Positions 24,364 to 32,711 of a DNA stretch of 33,701 nt are shown in pieces; position 1 is the first letter of the stretch; every line of letters starts with the position of its first letter. Both the position numbers and the translations under genes were made by a program. Source of the stretch: JAIVHC01 sp049975505 (GTDB lineage: Bacteria; Desulfobacterota; Desulfuromonadia; Desulfuromonadales; Desulfuromonadaceae); NCBI GenBank assembly GCA_049975505.1, contig JBNGCY010000019.1:1-33701 (forward strand), in the 5' to 3' direction. The notes under the pieces are model-generated. The model did no database searches and was not told the DNA's origin. It worked only from the letters and a program-made list of their open reading frames with translations.

Positions 24364-24372
24364 TTATCCACA
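24364..24372 (+). promoter_or_regulatory. Isolated perfect DnaA box upstream of nth
   Basis: TTATCCACA is the strongest DnaA-binding sequence. It lies 15 bases upstream of the candidate nth -35 hexamer, in the gap between nth and the EEP-fold gene. It may regulate nth or titrate DnaA near the origin. Confidence 0.6.
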
Positions 24373-24379
24373 GGATCAG

Positions 24380-25126
24380 TCAGTGACATTTGAATATCGA
24401 TGAGCCGGAAAGAACACGTCCCACTTTCCCCAGGGATTCCGGCTCTGTGCGCAGAACGTTAGCTCCAGTATGCACACGCATATCCATGATAAGAGGAAGA
24501 TGGGTGAGATTTTTGCGCAACGATGCGTTATTGTCCACCTCTATATGTTCCACTTCTATATTCCCGATGGTATAAAAACGATCCCGACTCAATACCGGAC
24601 AACATGCAGGATAGGTTGTGCGCAGCAAAAGAGGAGAAACGCGCTTCAATCTGCTTTGAAACTGCGGATGGCTTGATATCCACAGGGTATCCATAAAGTC
24701 CCCGGCTACAACAGCGGGAAGAAGCATATCGTATCTTCCAAGCAGATCAGAACTCAGAAGCTTTCTGATCTGCACAGGGCGGCGAAAGAAATTTCCTTTA
24801 AGACATATATTAAAAAATAAAAAACGTTTTCTGGCCGCACTTATATCAGCCACAAGACATTTTGACCCTTCACCCAGGTCATATTCCTGCACCTGCCTGA
24901 GGGGAATATTCCAGCTCATAAACGCCATACACCGGGTGCTTCCACTGTTCACCTCGGAGGCGTTCACTTCTCCGGCCAGATTATGAGCGCTTATTTTTTT
25001 TAAAATTGCGGAGGTATTCTGGAGAGCGAGCAAATCAGGAGCTATGGAACTCACATAGGTACGGAAAAATGTTACATCCGTGCATCCATCCATATTCAGT
25101 GAAAGAATGCGGAGTGTTTCAGACAT
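24380..25126 (-). CDS. Endonuclease/exonuclease/phosphatase-fold protein with degenerate active site
   Basis: The 248 residues follow the EEP fold: an opening ILSLNMDG strand (Asn11), PDLLALQNT (30-38), VVAGDFMD (139-146) and a closing THLPLIMDM (208-216). Compared with active family members, which read LQE, GDFN and SDH, the metal-binding Glu is Asn37, the Asn after GDF is Met145, and the Asp before the last His is Thr208. Asn11, Asp143 and His209 remain. It may thus be catalytically weak or inactive, or act on an unusual substrate. No signal peptide is seen. A GGGGGG site lies 8 bases before the ATG. It lies between nth and gpsA with its own promoter. Confidence 0.72.
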   Translation of the reverse strand: MSETLRILSLNMDGCTDVTFFRTYVSSIAPDLLALQNTSAILKKISAHNLAGEVNASEVNSGSTRCMAFMSWNIPLRQVQEYDLGEGSKCLVADISAARKRFLFFNICLKGNFFRRPVQIRKLLSSDLLGRYDMLLPAVVAGDFMDTLWISSHPQFQSRLKRVSPLLLRTTYPACCPVLSRDRFYTIGNIEVEHIEVDNNASLRKNLTHLPLIMDMRVHTGANVLRTEPESLGKVGRVLSGSSIFKCH

Positions 25127-25186
25127 AACATTTTCCCCCCTTGGAAAATTTGAATTGGGTGGGTTTATATACGCTCTACTGTATGG

Positions 25187-25214
25187 ATTATAACCGGTTT
25201 TATAGCAATATCAC
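25187..25214 (-). promoter_or_regulatory. Candidate promoter for the EEP-fold gene
   Basis: On the minus strand a perfect -10 TATAAT (25187-25192) lies 16 bases from a 4/6 -35 GTGATA (25209-25214), about 55 bases before the start codon. The 157-base gap holds nothing else that I recognise. Confidence 0.5.
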
Positions 25215-25283
25215 GCATGTTTGTGCTTACTATCTCCCCAAGATAAGAGGAGCGCTGAATCGCATTGATATTGCCGAAAAAAT

Positions 25284-26285
25284 TCAAATATACTCGGATT
25301 TCAGGGAGCGCCGCATCAGTTCCACAACTGCCGTACGTGGATCCTTGTCTTCATAGAGAACCGCATACATCTGATTGATTATAGGAACATCAATCTTAAG
25401 TTTTGCCGCAAGATGATATGCCGACCTGGTTGTCTCTACGCCTTCGGCAACCATATGCATCCCGGAAAGTATATCTACCAGATTTTTTCCCTCCCCCAGG
25501 GCAATCCCCACACTGCGGTTGCGGGAAAGCTCTCCGGTGCAGGTAAGAACCAGATCTCCCATACCCGCAAGACCAGCAAAGGTTTCTGCGCGGGCGCCTA
25601 AAGCTATACCAACGCGTTTCATCTCTGCGAGCCCGCGCGTAATAAGGGCGGCGCGGGTATTATTTCCATATTTAAGCCCATCACATACCCCGGCGGCCAG
25701 AGCTATGATATTTTTCAGGGCCCCACCAACTTCCGTTCCGATAACATCCTGGTTACTGTAGATGCGAAAATAATCGGTACTGAACATATCCTGAACTGTG
25801 TTGGCCACATCTTCATTTTCTGAAGCCACTACCGCCGCAGATGGAATTTCTTCAGCTATTTCACGTGCAAATGTAGGCCCGGAAATAAACGCGGTTTTGG
25901 CACGAGAGTGATCTATTTCAAGCACTTCAGATATGACGTCCGACATAAGCCCCAGAGTGGAATTTTCTATCCCTTTGGATGCGGAAACTATGGTGGCAGA
26001 ACGGTTAAAGTATGGAGCAGACTGTTCCAATACCGAACGCATACGTTGCGAGGGAGGAACCAGCAATACCACCTCATGCGAAACCACATCCTTTAATGAT
26101 GAAGTAAATGACAGGTTCTGACTCAGACCTATCCCGGGAAGATACTGTTTATTCTCGCGGTGAAGGTTCATATACTCCACGAGCTCGGTTTCATAAGCCC
26201 ACAGCTCTACCCTGTAGCCTTTTTTGGCGAGAACATCGGCCAGACTGGTACCCCAGCTGCCGGCACCTACTACTCCTATATCCAT
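25284..26285 (-). CDS. gpsA: Glycerol-3-phosphate dehydrogenase [NAD(P)+]
   Basis: GpsA reduces dihydroxyacetone phosphate to sn-glycerol-3-phosphate for phospholipid synthesis. The ATG at 26285 (AGGTG 6 bases upstream) gives 333 residues; an ATG three codons earlier has a poorer spacing. The Rossmann motif GAGSWGTSLA is at about 7-16. Others are VPPSQRMRSVL, SASKGIE, SGPTFAREIAEEIPSA, EVGGALKNIIALAAGVCDGLKYGNNTRAALITRGLAEM with the catalytic Lys, and GMGDLVLTCTGELSRNRSVG. All are intact. It is 23 bases downstream of gyrA and probably co-transcribed. Confidence 0.97.
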   Translation of the reverse strand: MDIGVVGAGSWGTSLADVLAKKGYRVELWAYETELVEYMNLHRENKQYLPGIGLSQNLSFTSSLKDVVSHEVVLLVPPSQRMRSVLEQSAPYFNRSATIVSASKGIENSTLGLMSDVISEVLEIDHSRAKTAFISGPTFAREIAEEIPSAAVVASENEDVANTVQDMFSTDYFRIYSNQDVIGTEVGGALKNIIALAAGVCDGLKYGNNTRAALITRGLAEMKRVGIALGARAETFAGLAGMGDLVLTCTGELSRNRSVGIALGEGKNLVDILSGMHMVAEGVETTRSAYHLAAKLKIDVPIINQMYAVLYEDKDPRTAVVELMRRSLKSEYI

Positions 26286-26308
26286 ATCATACACCTGTCT
26301 GTCTGAAG

Positions 26309-28786
26309 CTACTCTTCAGAATCGTCATCCAGAGCCTCGGCCACAATTTCATCTTCAACCTTCTCGGCCAGAGTGGCAACAGCGCCGATACGTTCCTGAG
26401 CATCCAGTACCATCAGACGTACCCCCTGGGTGTTGCGTCCAATAATGGAAAGATCTCCGACATTGGTACGCAGAATTTTCCCCTTGTCGGTGATAAACAT
26501 CAGATCCTCTTCTGAGCTTACCAGTTTTATATCCACCACACAGCCGTTACGCACCGATGTCTTGATGGTTATAACTCCCTTACCACCACGCGACTGGGTT
26601 TTGTACTCATCTATACTGGTGCGTTTCCCATAACCTTTTTCAGTAACGGTAACCAGGGTTGCCGAAGTAGCATCGGTAACCACTTCCATCCCGATGATTT
26701 GATCTCCGTCCACCAACTGCATCCCTCTTACTCCACGCGCGGTACGCCCCATGGGACGTACATCCGTTTCGGCAAAGCGTATACATTTACCATGTTTACT
26801 TGCCATGAGGATATCCATATCCCCATCGGTAATCCGCGTAGCCACCAGGGCATCATCTTCATCTATGGTCATGGCAATAATACCCCCCTGACGCGGATGG
26901 GAATATGCCATCAATTCTGTTTTCTTCACTATACCGTTGCGGGTACAGGCAATGATGTATTTATTTTCACTGAATTCCTTTACCGGTAGAATAGTCATAA
27001 TGCGTTCACCCTGCTCCAACTGGAGCAGATTCACAATGGCTTTGCCGCGTGCCGCATGACCACCCTGGGGAACTTCATGCACTTTAAGCCAGAAAACCTT
27101 GCCTTTATCGGTAAAAATCAGGATATACGAATGGGTCGAGGCAACAAACAGATGCTCTACAAAATCCTCCTCTTTTGGCTTTATCCCCGAGCGTCCTTTA
27201 CCGCCACGCCGCTGTGAACGGTAGAGAGAAACGGCATTACGTTTTATATATCCGGAATGGGTAACCGTAACCACCATATCCTCTTCAACAATAAGATCCT
27301 CTATCGAGAAATCCTTTGTTTTGGGGACAATTTTGGTTCGGCGTTTATCTGCAAAACCCTCTTTAACCCCGATCAACTCGGCACGAATAATTTTAAGGAT
27401 TTCCATATCACTGCCGAGAATCTCCTTCAGACGGGCAATTTTTGCGAGCACTTCGTTGTATTCAGTGATTATTTTTTCACGCTCAAGCCCTGTCAGACGG
27501 TGAAGACGCATATCAAGAATGGCCTGGGCCTGAATATCGGAAAAACTGAAACGCTCAATCAACCTCCCCTTGGCGCTGGGGGAGTTTTCGGAGCTTTTGA
27601 TTATCTGGATAATTTCGTCAAGATTATCCAGGGCCTTTTTTAAACCTTCGAGAATATGCGCTCGCGCCTCAGCTTTTTTCAGCTCATAGACACAGCGGCG
27701 GGTAACAATATTTTTCCGATGCTCAATAAAGTGATCCAGAATCTCGCGCAGACTCAGAACCTTTGGCTGTCCATCCACAATAGCGAGCATAATGATGCCG
27801 AACGAGGTCTGGAGAACGGTCATTTTATACAGCTGATTCAGTATGACCGCTGCAACGGCATCACGTTTGAGCTCCACTACAATGCGCATTCCATCGCGAT
27901 CCGATTCATCGCGCAGGTCGCTGATTCCTTCGATTTTCTTCTCTTTTACCAACTGAGCAATTTTTTCAATCAGGCGCGCCTTGTTAACCTGATAAGGGAT
28001 TTCATTTACAATGATGCTTTCCCTGCCGGTGCGACTGTCAATCTCTACCACGGCTTTGGCGCGCATCTGAATGATGCCGCGTCCGGTACGGTAGGCCTCA
28101 CGTATGTCATCGTCGCCGAGAATGAACGCCCCGGTGGGAAAATCAGGTCCAATTATTTTCCCGGTCAGCTCTTCAAACGAGAGGGATGGATCATCGATGA
28201 TTGCCACCAGGGCATCAATAACTTCTCCAAGATTGTGGGGGGGGATTTTGGTCGCCATCCCCACCGCAATTCCCTCTGAACCGTTTATAAGCAGATTGGG
28301 AAATTTACACGGCAGAACTACAGGCTCAGTCTGGGATTCATCGTAGTTTGGAGCAAAATCGACTGTTTCCTTATCCAGATCCGCAAGCAATTCGTGTGCT
28401 ATTTTTGCCATGCGCACCTCGGTATAACGCATCGCAGCGGCTGAATCACCGTCAATGGAACCGAAATTGCCCTGCCCATCCACCAGGGTGTGGCGCATGG
28501 AGAAATCCTGAGCCATGCGTACAATGGTGTCATACACTGCCGAATCGCCGTGGGGATGATACTTACCTATGACATCCCCAACTACACGGGCGGATTTTTT
28601 GTAGGGTTTATTGTATTCGTTCCCCAGTTCATACATGGCAAAAAGAACCCGCCGATGCACCGGTTTCAATCCATCACGAATATCCGGAAGCGCACGACCG
28701 ATAATGACACTCATGGCGTAATCCATATAGGATTTACGCATTTCGTTCTCTATATTTACACTCGATTTATTGTGTTGAGATAACAT
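26309..28786 (-). CDS. gyrA: DNA gyrase subunit A
   Basis: GyrA is the DNA-cleaving subunit that, with GyrB, introduces negative supercoils. The ATG at 28786 with AAGGA 9 bases upstream gives 825 residues, a normal length; the frame extends about 40 codons further 5' without homology. The active-site Tyr is Tyr121 (RYTEVRMAKIA). The quinolone region reads HPHGDSAVYDTIVR, with Ser82 and Asp86 at the positions of E. coli Ser83 and Asp87, the susceptible residues. The C-terminal wrapping domain has the GyrA box QRRGGKG and six blade-like repeats. The C-terminus is acidic (ALDDDSEE). Confidence 0.98.
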   Translation of the reverse strand: MLSQHNKSSVNIENEMRKSYMDYAMSVIIGRALPDIRDGLKPVHRRVLFAMYELGNEYNKPYKKSARVVGDVIGKYHPHGDSAVYDTIVRMAQDFSMRHTLVDGQGNFGSIDGDSAAAMRYTEVRMAKIAHELLADLDKETVDFAPNYDESQTEPVVLPCKFPNLLINGSEGIAVGMATKIPPHNLGEVIDALVAIIDDPSLSFEELTGKIIGPDFPTGAFILGDDDIREAYRTGRGIIQMRAKAVVEIDSRTGRESIIVNEIPYQVNKARLIEKIAQLVKEKKIEGISDLRDESDRDGMRIVVELKRDAVAAVILNQLYKMTVLQTSFGIIMLAIVDGQPKVLSLREILDHFIEHRKNIVTRRCVYELKKAEARAHILEGLKKALDNLDEIIQIIKSSENSPSAKGRLIERFSFSDIQAQAILDMRLHRLTGLEREKIITEYNEVLAKIARLKEILGSDMEILKIIRAELIGVKEGFADKRRTKIVPKTKDFSIEDLIVEEDMVVTVTHSGYIKRNAVSLYRSQRRGGKGRSGIKPKEEDFVEHLFVASTHSYILIFTDKGKVFWLKVHEVPQGGHAARGKAIVNLLQLEQGERIMTILPVKEFSENKYIIACTRNGIVKKTELMAYSHPRQGGIIAMTIDEDDALVATRITDGDMDILMASKHGKCIRFAETDVRPMGRTARGVRGMQLVDGDQIIGMEVVTDATSATLVTVTEKGYGKRTSIDEYKTQSRGGKGVITIKTSVRNGCVVDIKLVSSEEDLMFITDKGKILRTNVGDLSIIGRNTQGVRLMVLDAQERIGAVATLAEKVEDEIVAEALDDDSEE

Positions 28787-28823
28787 CAGGATTTTCCTTG
28801 TGTTACTATTTTGTTTTTTTTTA

Positions 28824-28852
28824 AATATCATGGCGTCGCAAAAACTTGCCAA
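28824..28852 (-). promoter_or_regulatory. Candidate gyrA promoter
   Basis: On the minus strand TTGGCA (28847-28852) and GATATT (28824-28829) are 17 bases apart, about 38 bases before the gyrA start. The -35 is 5/6 and the -10 is 4/6 to consensus. Confidence 0.4.
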
Positions 28853-28895
28853 CTGCTGCGTTGGTGTAATTGTCTCAATTCTTCGAGTACACAGG

Positions 28896-28915
28896 AGACG
28901 TTGCATGCAACGTCT
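28896..28915. repeat. 20-bp perfect palindrome between gyrB and gyrA
   Basis: AGACGTTGCATGCAACGTCT equals its own reverse complement. It is flanked by a further inverted pair, ATTGTCT (28869-28875) and AGACAAT (28922-28928). It sits in the 204-base gap between gyrB and gyrA, without a following U-run. It may be a dispersed palindromic repeat or an operator; as RNA it could fold into an 8-bp hairpin. Confidence 0.6.
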
Positions 28916-28990
28916 TTACAAAGACAATCACGTGCCTTGCATTTGGCGCTTTTTGCTTAGCGATCTAACTTAATACTTATTGAGAAAGCA

Positions 28991-31363
28991 TCAAATATCC
29001 AGATTGGAGACATTCAGGGCATTGCGTTCAATAAAATCACGCCGTGGTTCCACTTGATCACCCATGAGTACGGTAAAAATTTCATCCGCAGCTACTGCGT
29101 CTTCTATTTTCACCTGCAACAGGGTGCGTTTTTCCGGATCCATAGTGGTTTCCCAGAGCTGATCCGGGTTCATCTCACCCAGCCCTTTATAACGCTGAAC
29201 ATACTGCCCTTTCTTGGCGCGGTTAAGGACAAAATCCAACAGTTCTCTGAACCCATCCACATTTTCAATAACATTTCCATCCTGTAGCAGAGTTATATCC
29301 TCACTGTTGAGATATTCAATATTTTTGTATAATTGAAGCAGATATTTATATTCCTGCAGGGTGAAGTGCTCCAGCAATTTACGATCTATTCTTGCTCTGG
29401 TGCTGCCCATGGAGAACAATATTCTCGCAGGATTGGCGTAGAGGGTAAAATTAGCCTCTGGGGCCACCTGTTTCAGAATATTGAACAGTTCAGTCAGATC
29501 TTCGTTATCGATAAATCCATTCTGAAGTTTATTCTTTACAAAAATCTCAAGAACTTCTCTTTTTACCCCTCTGTTCACCATTTTTTCGAACATATTGTTG
29601 AAATTAACGATGATATTTAAAGTAGGGATTGCCTGTTTACCACGCAGGGTTTTGCCACTTTTACCCAGTTTTATTTCAAGTCCATCCACTCCTAGGTTGA
29701 GAAGATATTCGAGAAGTGTATCTTCATCTTTAATATAGGTGTCCTTTTTACCGCGTTTTACTTTGAACAGTGGAGGTTGAGCGATATATAGATACCCTTT
29801 TTCAATGATTTCCGGCATCTGGCGGAAGAAGAATGTCAGCAACAGAGTACGGATGTGCGAACCATCCACATCCGCGTCTGTCATTATAATGATACGATGG
29901 TAACGTATCTTATCTATATTGAATTCATCCTTACCTATGCCTGTACCCATAGCGGTGATAAGGGTGCGGATTTCATTGGAGGTAAGCATTTTGTCAAACC
30001 TGGATTTCTCCACATTCAGGATCTTACCTTTAAGGGGAAGAATAGCCTGAAATGAGCGATCCCGTCCCTGCTTTGCACTACCTCCCGCACTGTCACCCTC
30101 GACAATATATATTTCACTCTGTGCCGGATCTTTTTCCTGACAATCTGCAAGTTTTCCGGGCAGAGATAGTCCATCCAATGCGCCTTTACGCCGGGTAAGA
30201 TCCCGTGCCTTACGTGCGGCTTCACGCGCTTTCGATGCTTCAATACCTTTTTCTACAATTTTTTTTGCTACTGCCGGGTTTTCTTCAAGAAATATACTCA
30301 GTTTCTCGTTGAGTAAAATCTCCACATATCCCTTTATTTCAGAATTACCCAGTTTTGTTTTGGTCTGGCCTTCAAATTGAGGATCTGGAACCTTAACAGA
30401 AATTACTGCGGTAAGGCCTTCACGCAAATCTTCGCCGGAAATACTTGTCTTGATATTTTTCAAAAGATTGTTTGCAGCTGCGTAGTTATTCAGAGTACGG
30501 GTAAATGCGGTTTTAAAACCAATCAGGTGAGTACCGCCTTCATGAGTATTTATATTGTTGGCAAAGGAAAAAAGCTTTTCATCATAGCTGTCGCTGTACT
30601 GGAATGCTATCTCTATAGCTACATCTTCTTTTACCCCTTCCAGAAAGATTATCTGAGGATGCAATGGGGTTTTAGCGCGATTGAGATATTCCACAAAGGA
30701 TGTAATTCCGCCTTCGTAGAGAAATTCATGTTTTTTTTCATTGATAAAATCGTTTATTTCTATTTTTATCCCGGCATTCAGGAAAGCGAGTTCACGTAAA
30801 CGTTTACTCAGAATTTCAAAGGAAAAATCTGTTTCTTCAAAAATTTCTGTGTCAGGCCAGAAGGTTATTTTAGTCCCGTTTTTATCTGTGGTGGATACCT
30901 CTTCCAGGGCAGTTACAGGTTTTCCCTTTTCATAACACTGCTGATATTTTTTTCCATTGCGCCAAATAGTAAGTTCAAGGCGTGAGGATAGTGCATTGAC
31001 TACTGAAACGCCAACTCCGTGTAAACCACCGGAAACCTTGTAGGTGTCACTGTCAAATTTACCCCCGGCATGCAGAACAGTCATGACTACTTCTGCAGCG
31101 GATTTGTTTTCTGACTTGTGATGATCAACGGGAATTCCACGTCCATTGTCAATTACGGTGACGGATCCGTTTTCATTCAGATTGATAATTATTTTATTGC
31201 AATATCCAGCCAGAGCTTCATCGATCGAGTTATCAACTATCTCATAAACCAGGTGATGTAATCCCTGACTACCTGTAGAGCCTATATACATAGCCGGACG
31301 TTTACGAACGGCAGTCAAACCTTCTAATACTTTTATATTGTTCGCATCATATGTTTGGTTCAT
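28991..31363 (-). CDS. gyrB: DNA gyrase subunit B
   Basis: GyrB is the ATPase subunit of gyrase. The ATG at 31363, 14 bases after the dnaN stop, gives 790 residues; a longer reading overlapping dnaN has no homology. The GHKL ATPase domain has EIVDNSIDEALAGY, DNGRGIPVDHH and GGLHGVGVSVVNALS. The transducer domain follows, then the TOPRIM domain with VEGDSAGGSAKQGRDR and TDADVDGSHIRTLLL. The C-terminus has YKGLGEMNPDQLWETTMDPE. The ribosome site is weak (AAAGAA), suggesting coupling to dnaN. The protein is noticeably rich in Lys, Asn and Ile, following the AT-rich DNA. Confidence 0.98.
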   Translation of the reverse strand: MNQTYDANNIKVLEGLTAVRKRPAMYIGSTGSQGLHHLVYEIVDNSIDEALAGYCNKIIINLNENGSVTVIDNGRGIPVDHHKSENKSAAEVVMTVLHAGGKFDSDTYKVSGGLHGVGVSVVNALSSRLELTIWRNGKKYQQCYEKGKPVTALEEVSTTDKNGTKITFWPDTEIFEETDFSFEILSKRLRELAFLNAGIKIEINDFINEKKHEFLYEGGITSFVEYLNRAKTPLHPQIIFLEGVKEDVAIEIAFQYSDSYDEKLFSFANNINTHEGGTHLIGFKTAFTRTLNNYAAANNLLKNIKTSISGEDLREGLTAVISVKVPDPQFEGQTKTKLGNSEIKGYVEILLNEKLSIFLEENPAVAKKIVEKGIEASKAREAARKARDLTRRKGALDGLSLPGKLADCQEKDPAQSEIYIVEGDSAGGSAKQGRDRSFQAILPLKGKILNVEKSRFDKMLTSNEIRTLITAMGTGIGKDEFNIDKIRYHRIIIMTDADVDGSHIRTLLLTFFFRQMPEIIEKGYLYIAQPPLFKVKRGKKDTYIKDEDTLLEYLLNLGVDGLEIKLGKSGKTLRGKQAIPTLNIIVNFNNMFEKMVNRGVKREVLEIFVKNKLQNGFIDNEDLTELFNILKQVAPEANFTLYANPARILFSMGSTRARIDRKLLEHFTLQEYKYLLQLYKNIEYLNSEDITLLQDGNVIENVDGFRELLDFVLNRAKKGQYVQRYKGLGEMNPDQLWETTMDPEKRTLLQVKIEDAVAADEIFTVLMGDQVEPRRDFIERNALNVSNLDI

Positions 31364-31377
31364 TTTTATTCTTTCGC

Positions 31378-32478
31378 TTACACACTTATAGGCATTAGGA
31401 CAGCACAATAGGAATCATTCTGTTCCGGGACTATCAGGCTGGGCTTACCGCCAGCATTCAGAAATAGTTCAATTTTTTCAGAATCTATGCTGTTAAGGAT
31501 ATCCATAAGGTAATTGGCTTTGAATTTGGATTCTTTTTCTTCAAAACCGTAATTTACTTCCATATTTTCCGTCGCATTTCCGTATTCATTTTTTGCTGAA
31601 ATTTTCAGGTTGTTATCCGTAAGACATAAATTGACGGTGCGGTTTTTCTCCTCCGATATAATCGAAACACGTTTAACCGCATCATATAGGTATTGTGTAT
31701 TTATGCTTGCCTTTGAATCTGTTTTGTCCGGAATGACACGTCGGTAATTTGGAAAGGTTGCATCTATAAGACGTATAGATAGGGTTATGTTTTCTATATC
31801 GAAAACTATTTTCCCGTTAACTAGCTGTAGTTCCAAATTTTTATCAGTATTTTCACATATTTTCTTTATTTCCAGCAGGCCTTTTTTAGGAATAATAATT
31901 CCTTCATTCAGTCTTGAATTTTCATACTCAAATGGTTCTTTAAGACAAACAAGTCTGTGACCATCGGTAGCCACATAATGTAACATTTTTTGTTCGGTGT
32001 GAATATATAATCCGTTGAGATTAAATTTCTTCTCATCACTTGAAATACTGTTTATCGTTTTATCTATAATATTTTTCAGAAGCTTTGGATCATAACTTCT
32101 TATAGTTTCGCCTTTTTCCTGTTTGACGCTTGGAAACTCCACTGGATCAATAGCTGCCAGATTAAATTGTGAACTGGCACTTTTTATTTTTATCCAGTCG
32201 TTTTCTCCGGTTTCAATGCTGATTTTGTTACCCGGCATTTCACGTACTATTTCGAACAGTTTTTTTGCAGGAAGTGTTGTAATACCGGGTTTTATGATCT
32301 CTGCTGAAAGTTTGATCTGGATACTGATTTCCAGATCGGTAGCAATCAGATTCAGATTTTCACTTTCTGCATCTATCAGCACGTTGGCAAGTATAGGGAG
32401 TGTTTTTTTCTTTTCTACAATTGATTGCATTAGAAGAAGGTTTTTACTTAAGAGTTCTTTTTCGATTTCTATGTGCAT
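31378..32478 (-). CDS. dnaN: DNA polymerase III beta subunit (sliding clamp)
   Basis: The 366-residue beta clamp keeps the replicative polymerase on DNA. The three clamp domains are visible: ILANVLIDAESENLNLIATDLEISI (about 30-54), then FNLNGLYIHTEQKMLHYVATDGHRLV (about 151-176) and a C-terminal part ending CAVLMPISV, where the usual terminal MPxR/L motif reads MPISV. The ATG has GGGAG about 7 bases upstream. It lies between oriC and gyrB in the common dnaA-dnaN-gyrB order (recF is absent between dnaN and gyrB). Confidence 0.97.
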   Translation of the reverse strand: MHIEIEKELLSKNLLLMQSIVEKKKTLPILANVLIDAESENLNLIATDLEISIQIKLSAEIIKPGITTLPAKKLFEIVREMPGNKISIETGENDWIKIKSASSQFNLAAIDPVEFPSVKQEKGETIRSYDPKLLKNIIDKTINSISSDEKKFNLNGLYIHTEQKMLHYVATDGHRLVCLKEPFEYENSRLNEGIIIPKKGLLEIKKICENTDKNLELQLVNGKIVFDIENITLSIRLIDATFPNYRRVIPDKTDSKASINTQYLYDAVKRVSIISEEKNRTVNLCLTDNNLKISAKNEYGNATENMEVNYGFEEKESKFKANYLMDILNSIDSEKIELFLNAGGKPSLIVPEQNDSYCAVLMPISV

Positions 32479-32510
32479 GAATTTTCTCCCTACTTATTAT
32501 GTTTTTAAAA

Positions 32511-32613
32511 AGGATAGTAGTAGGTAATAAGGGCTGTGGATTGTGGAAAACTTTCTACTGCTCTGTTTTTAAATGATAAATTTTGAGCATAAATTTGTTT
32601 TTTTTGTGGATAA
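32511..32613. other. Probable oriC: DnaA boxes and DnaA-trio unwinding element
   Basis: The 233-base dnaA-dnaN gap (32479-32711) is AT-rich and non-coding. It holds a perfect DnaA box (TGTGGATAA, 32605-32613), a consensus TTTTCCACA box in reverse (32542-32550) and an adjoining weaker box (32535-32543). These are followed by a GC block GGGC (32531-32534). Next, on the plus strand, come TAA TAA (32525-32530) and TAG TAG TAG (32515-32523). Read 3'-5' these are AAT AAT G GAT GAT GAT, the DnaA-trio pattern of a basal unwinding system. Opening would proceed towards dnaN. Other origin parts may lie upstream of dnaA, outside the window. Confidence 0.7.
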
Positions 32614-32711
32614 CTACTTTTACCTGTGCATGTTTTTTCAGCTTTTTTTTTACTAACAGCTTTGTAAACAATATTTTAACATCCGGGAATTTACCTGGAA
32701 AAATGCGGTTT

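Noticed and set aside
26309..28786. Quinolone-resistance substitutions in GyrA
   Set aside because: The relevant positions are Ser82 and Asp86, the usual susceptible residues.
28849..28864. CCAAC-TGCTGC-GTTGG hairpin near the gyrA -35
   Set aside because: Only 5 bp of stem and no U-run; too weak to call as a terminator or attenuator.
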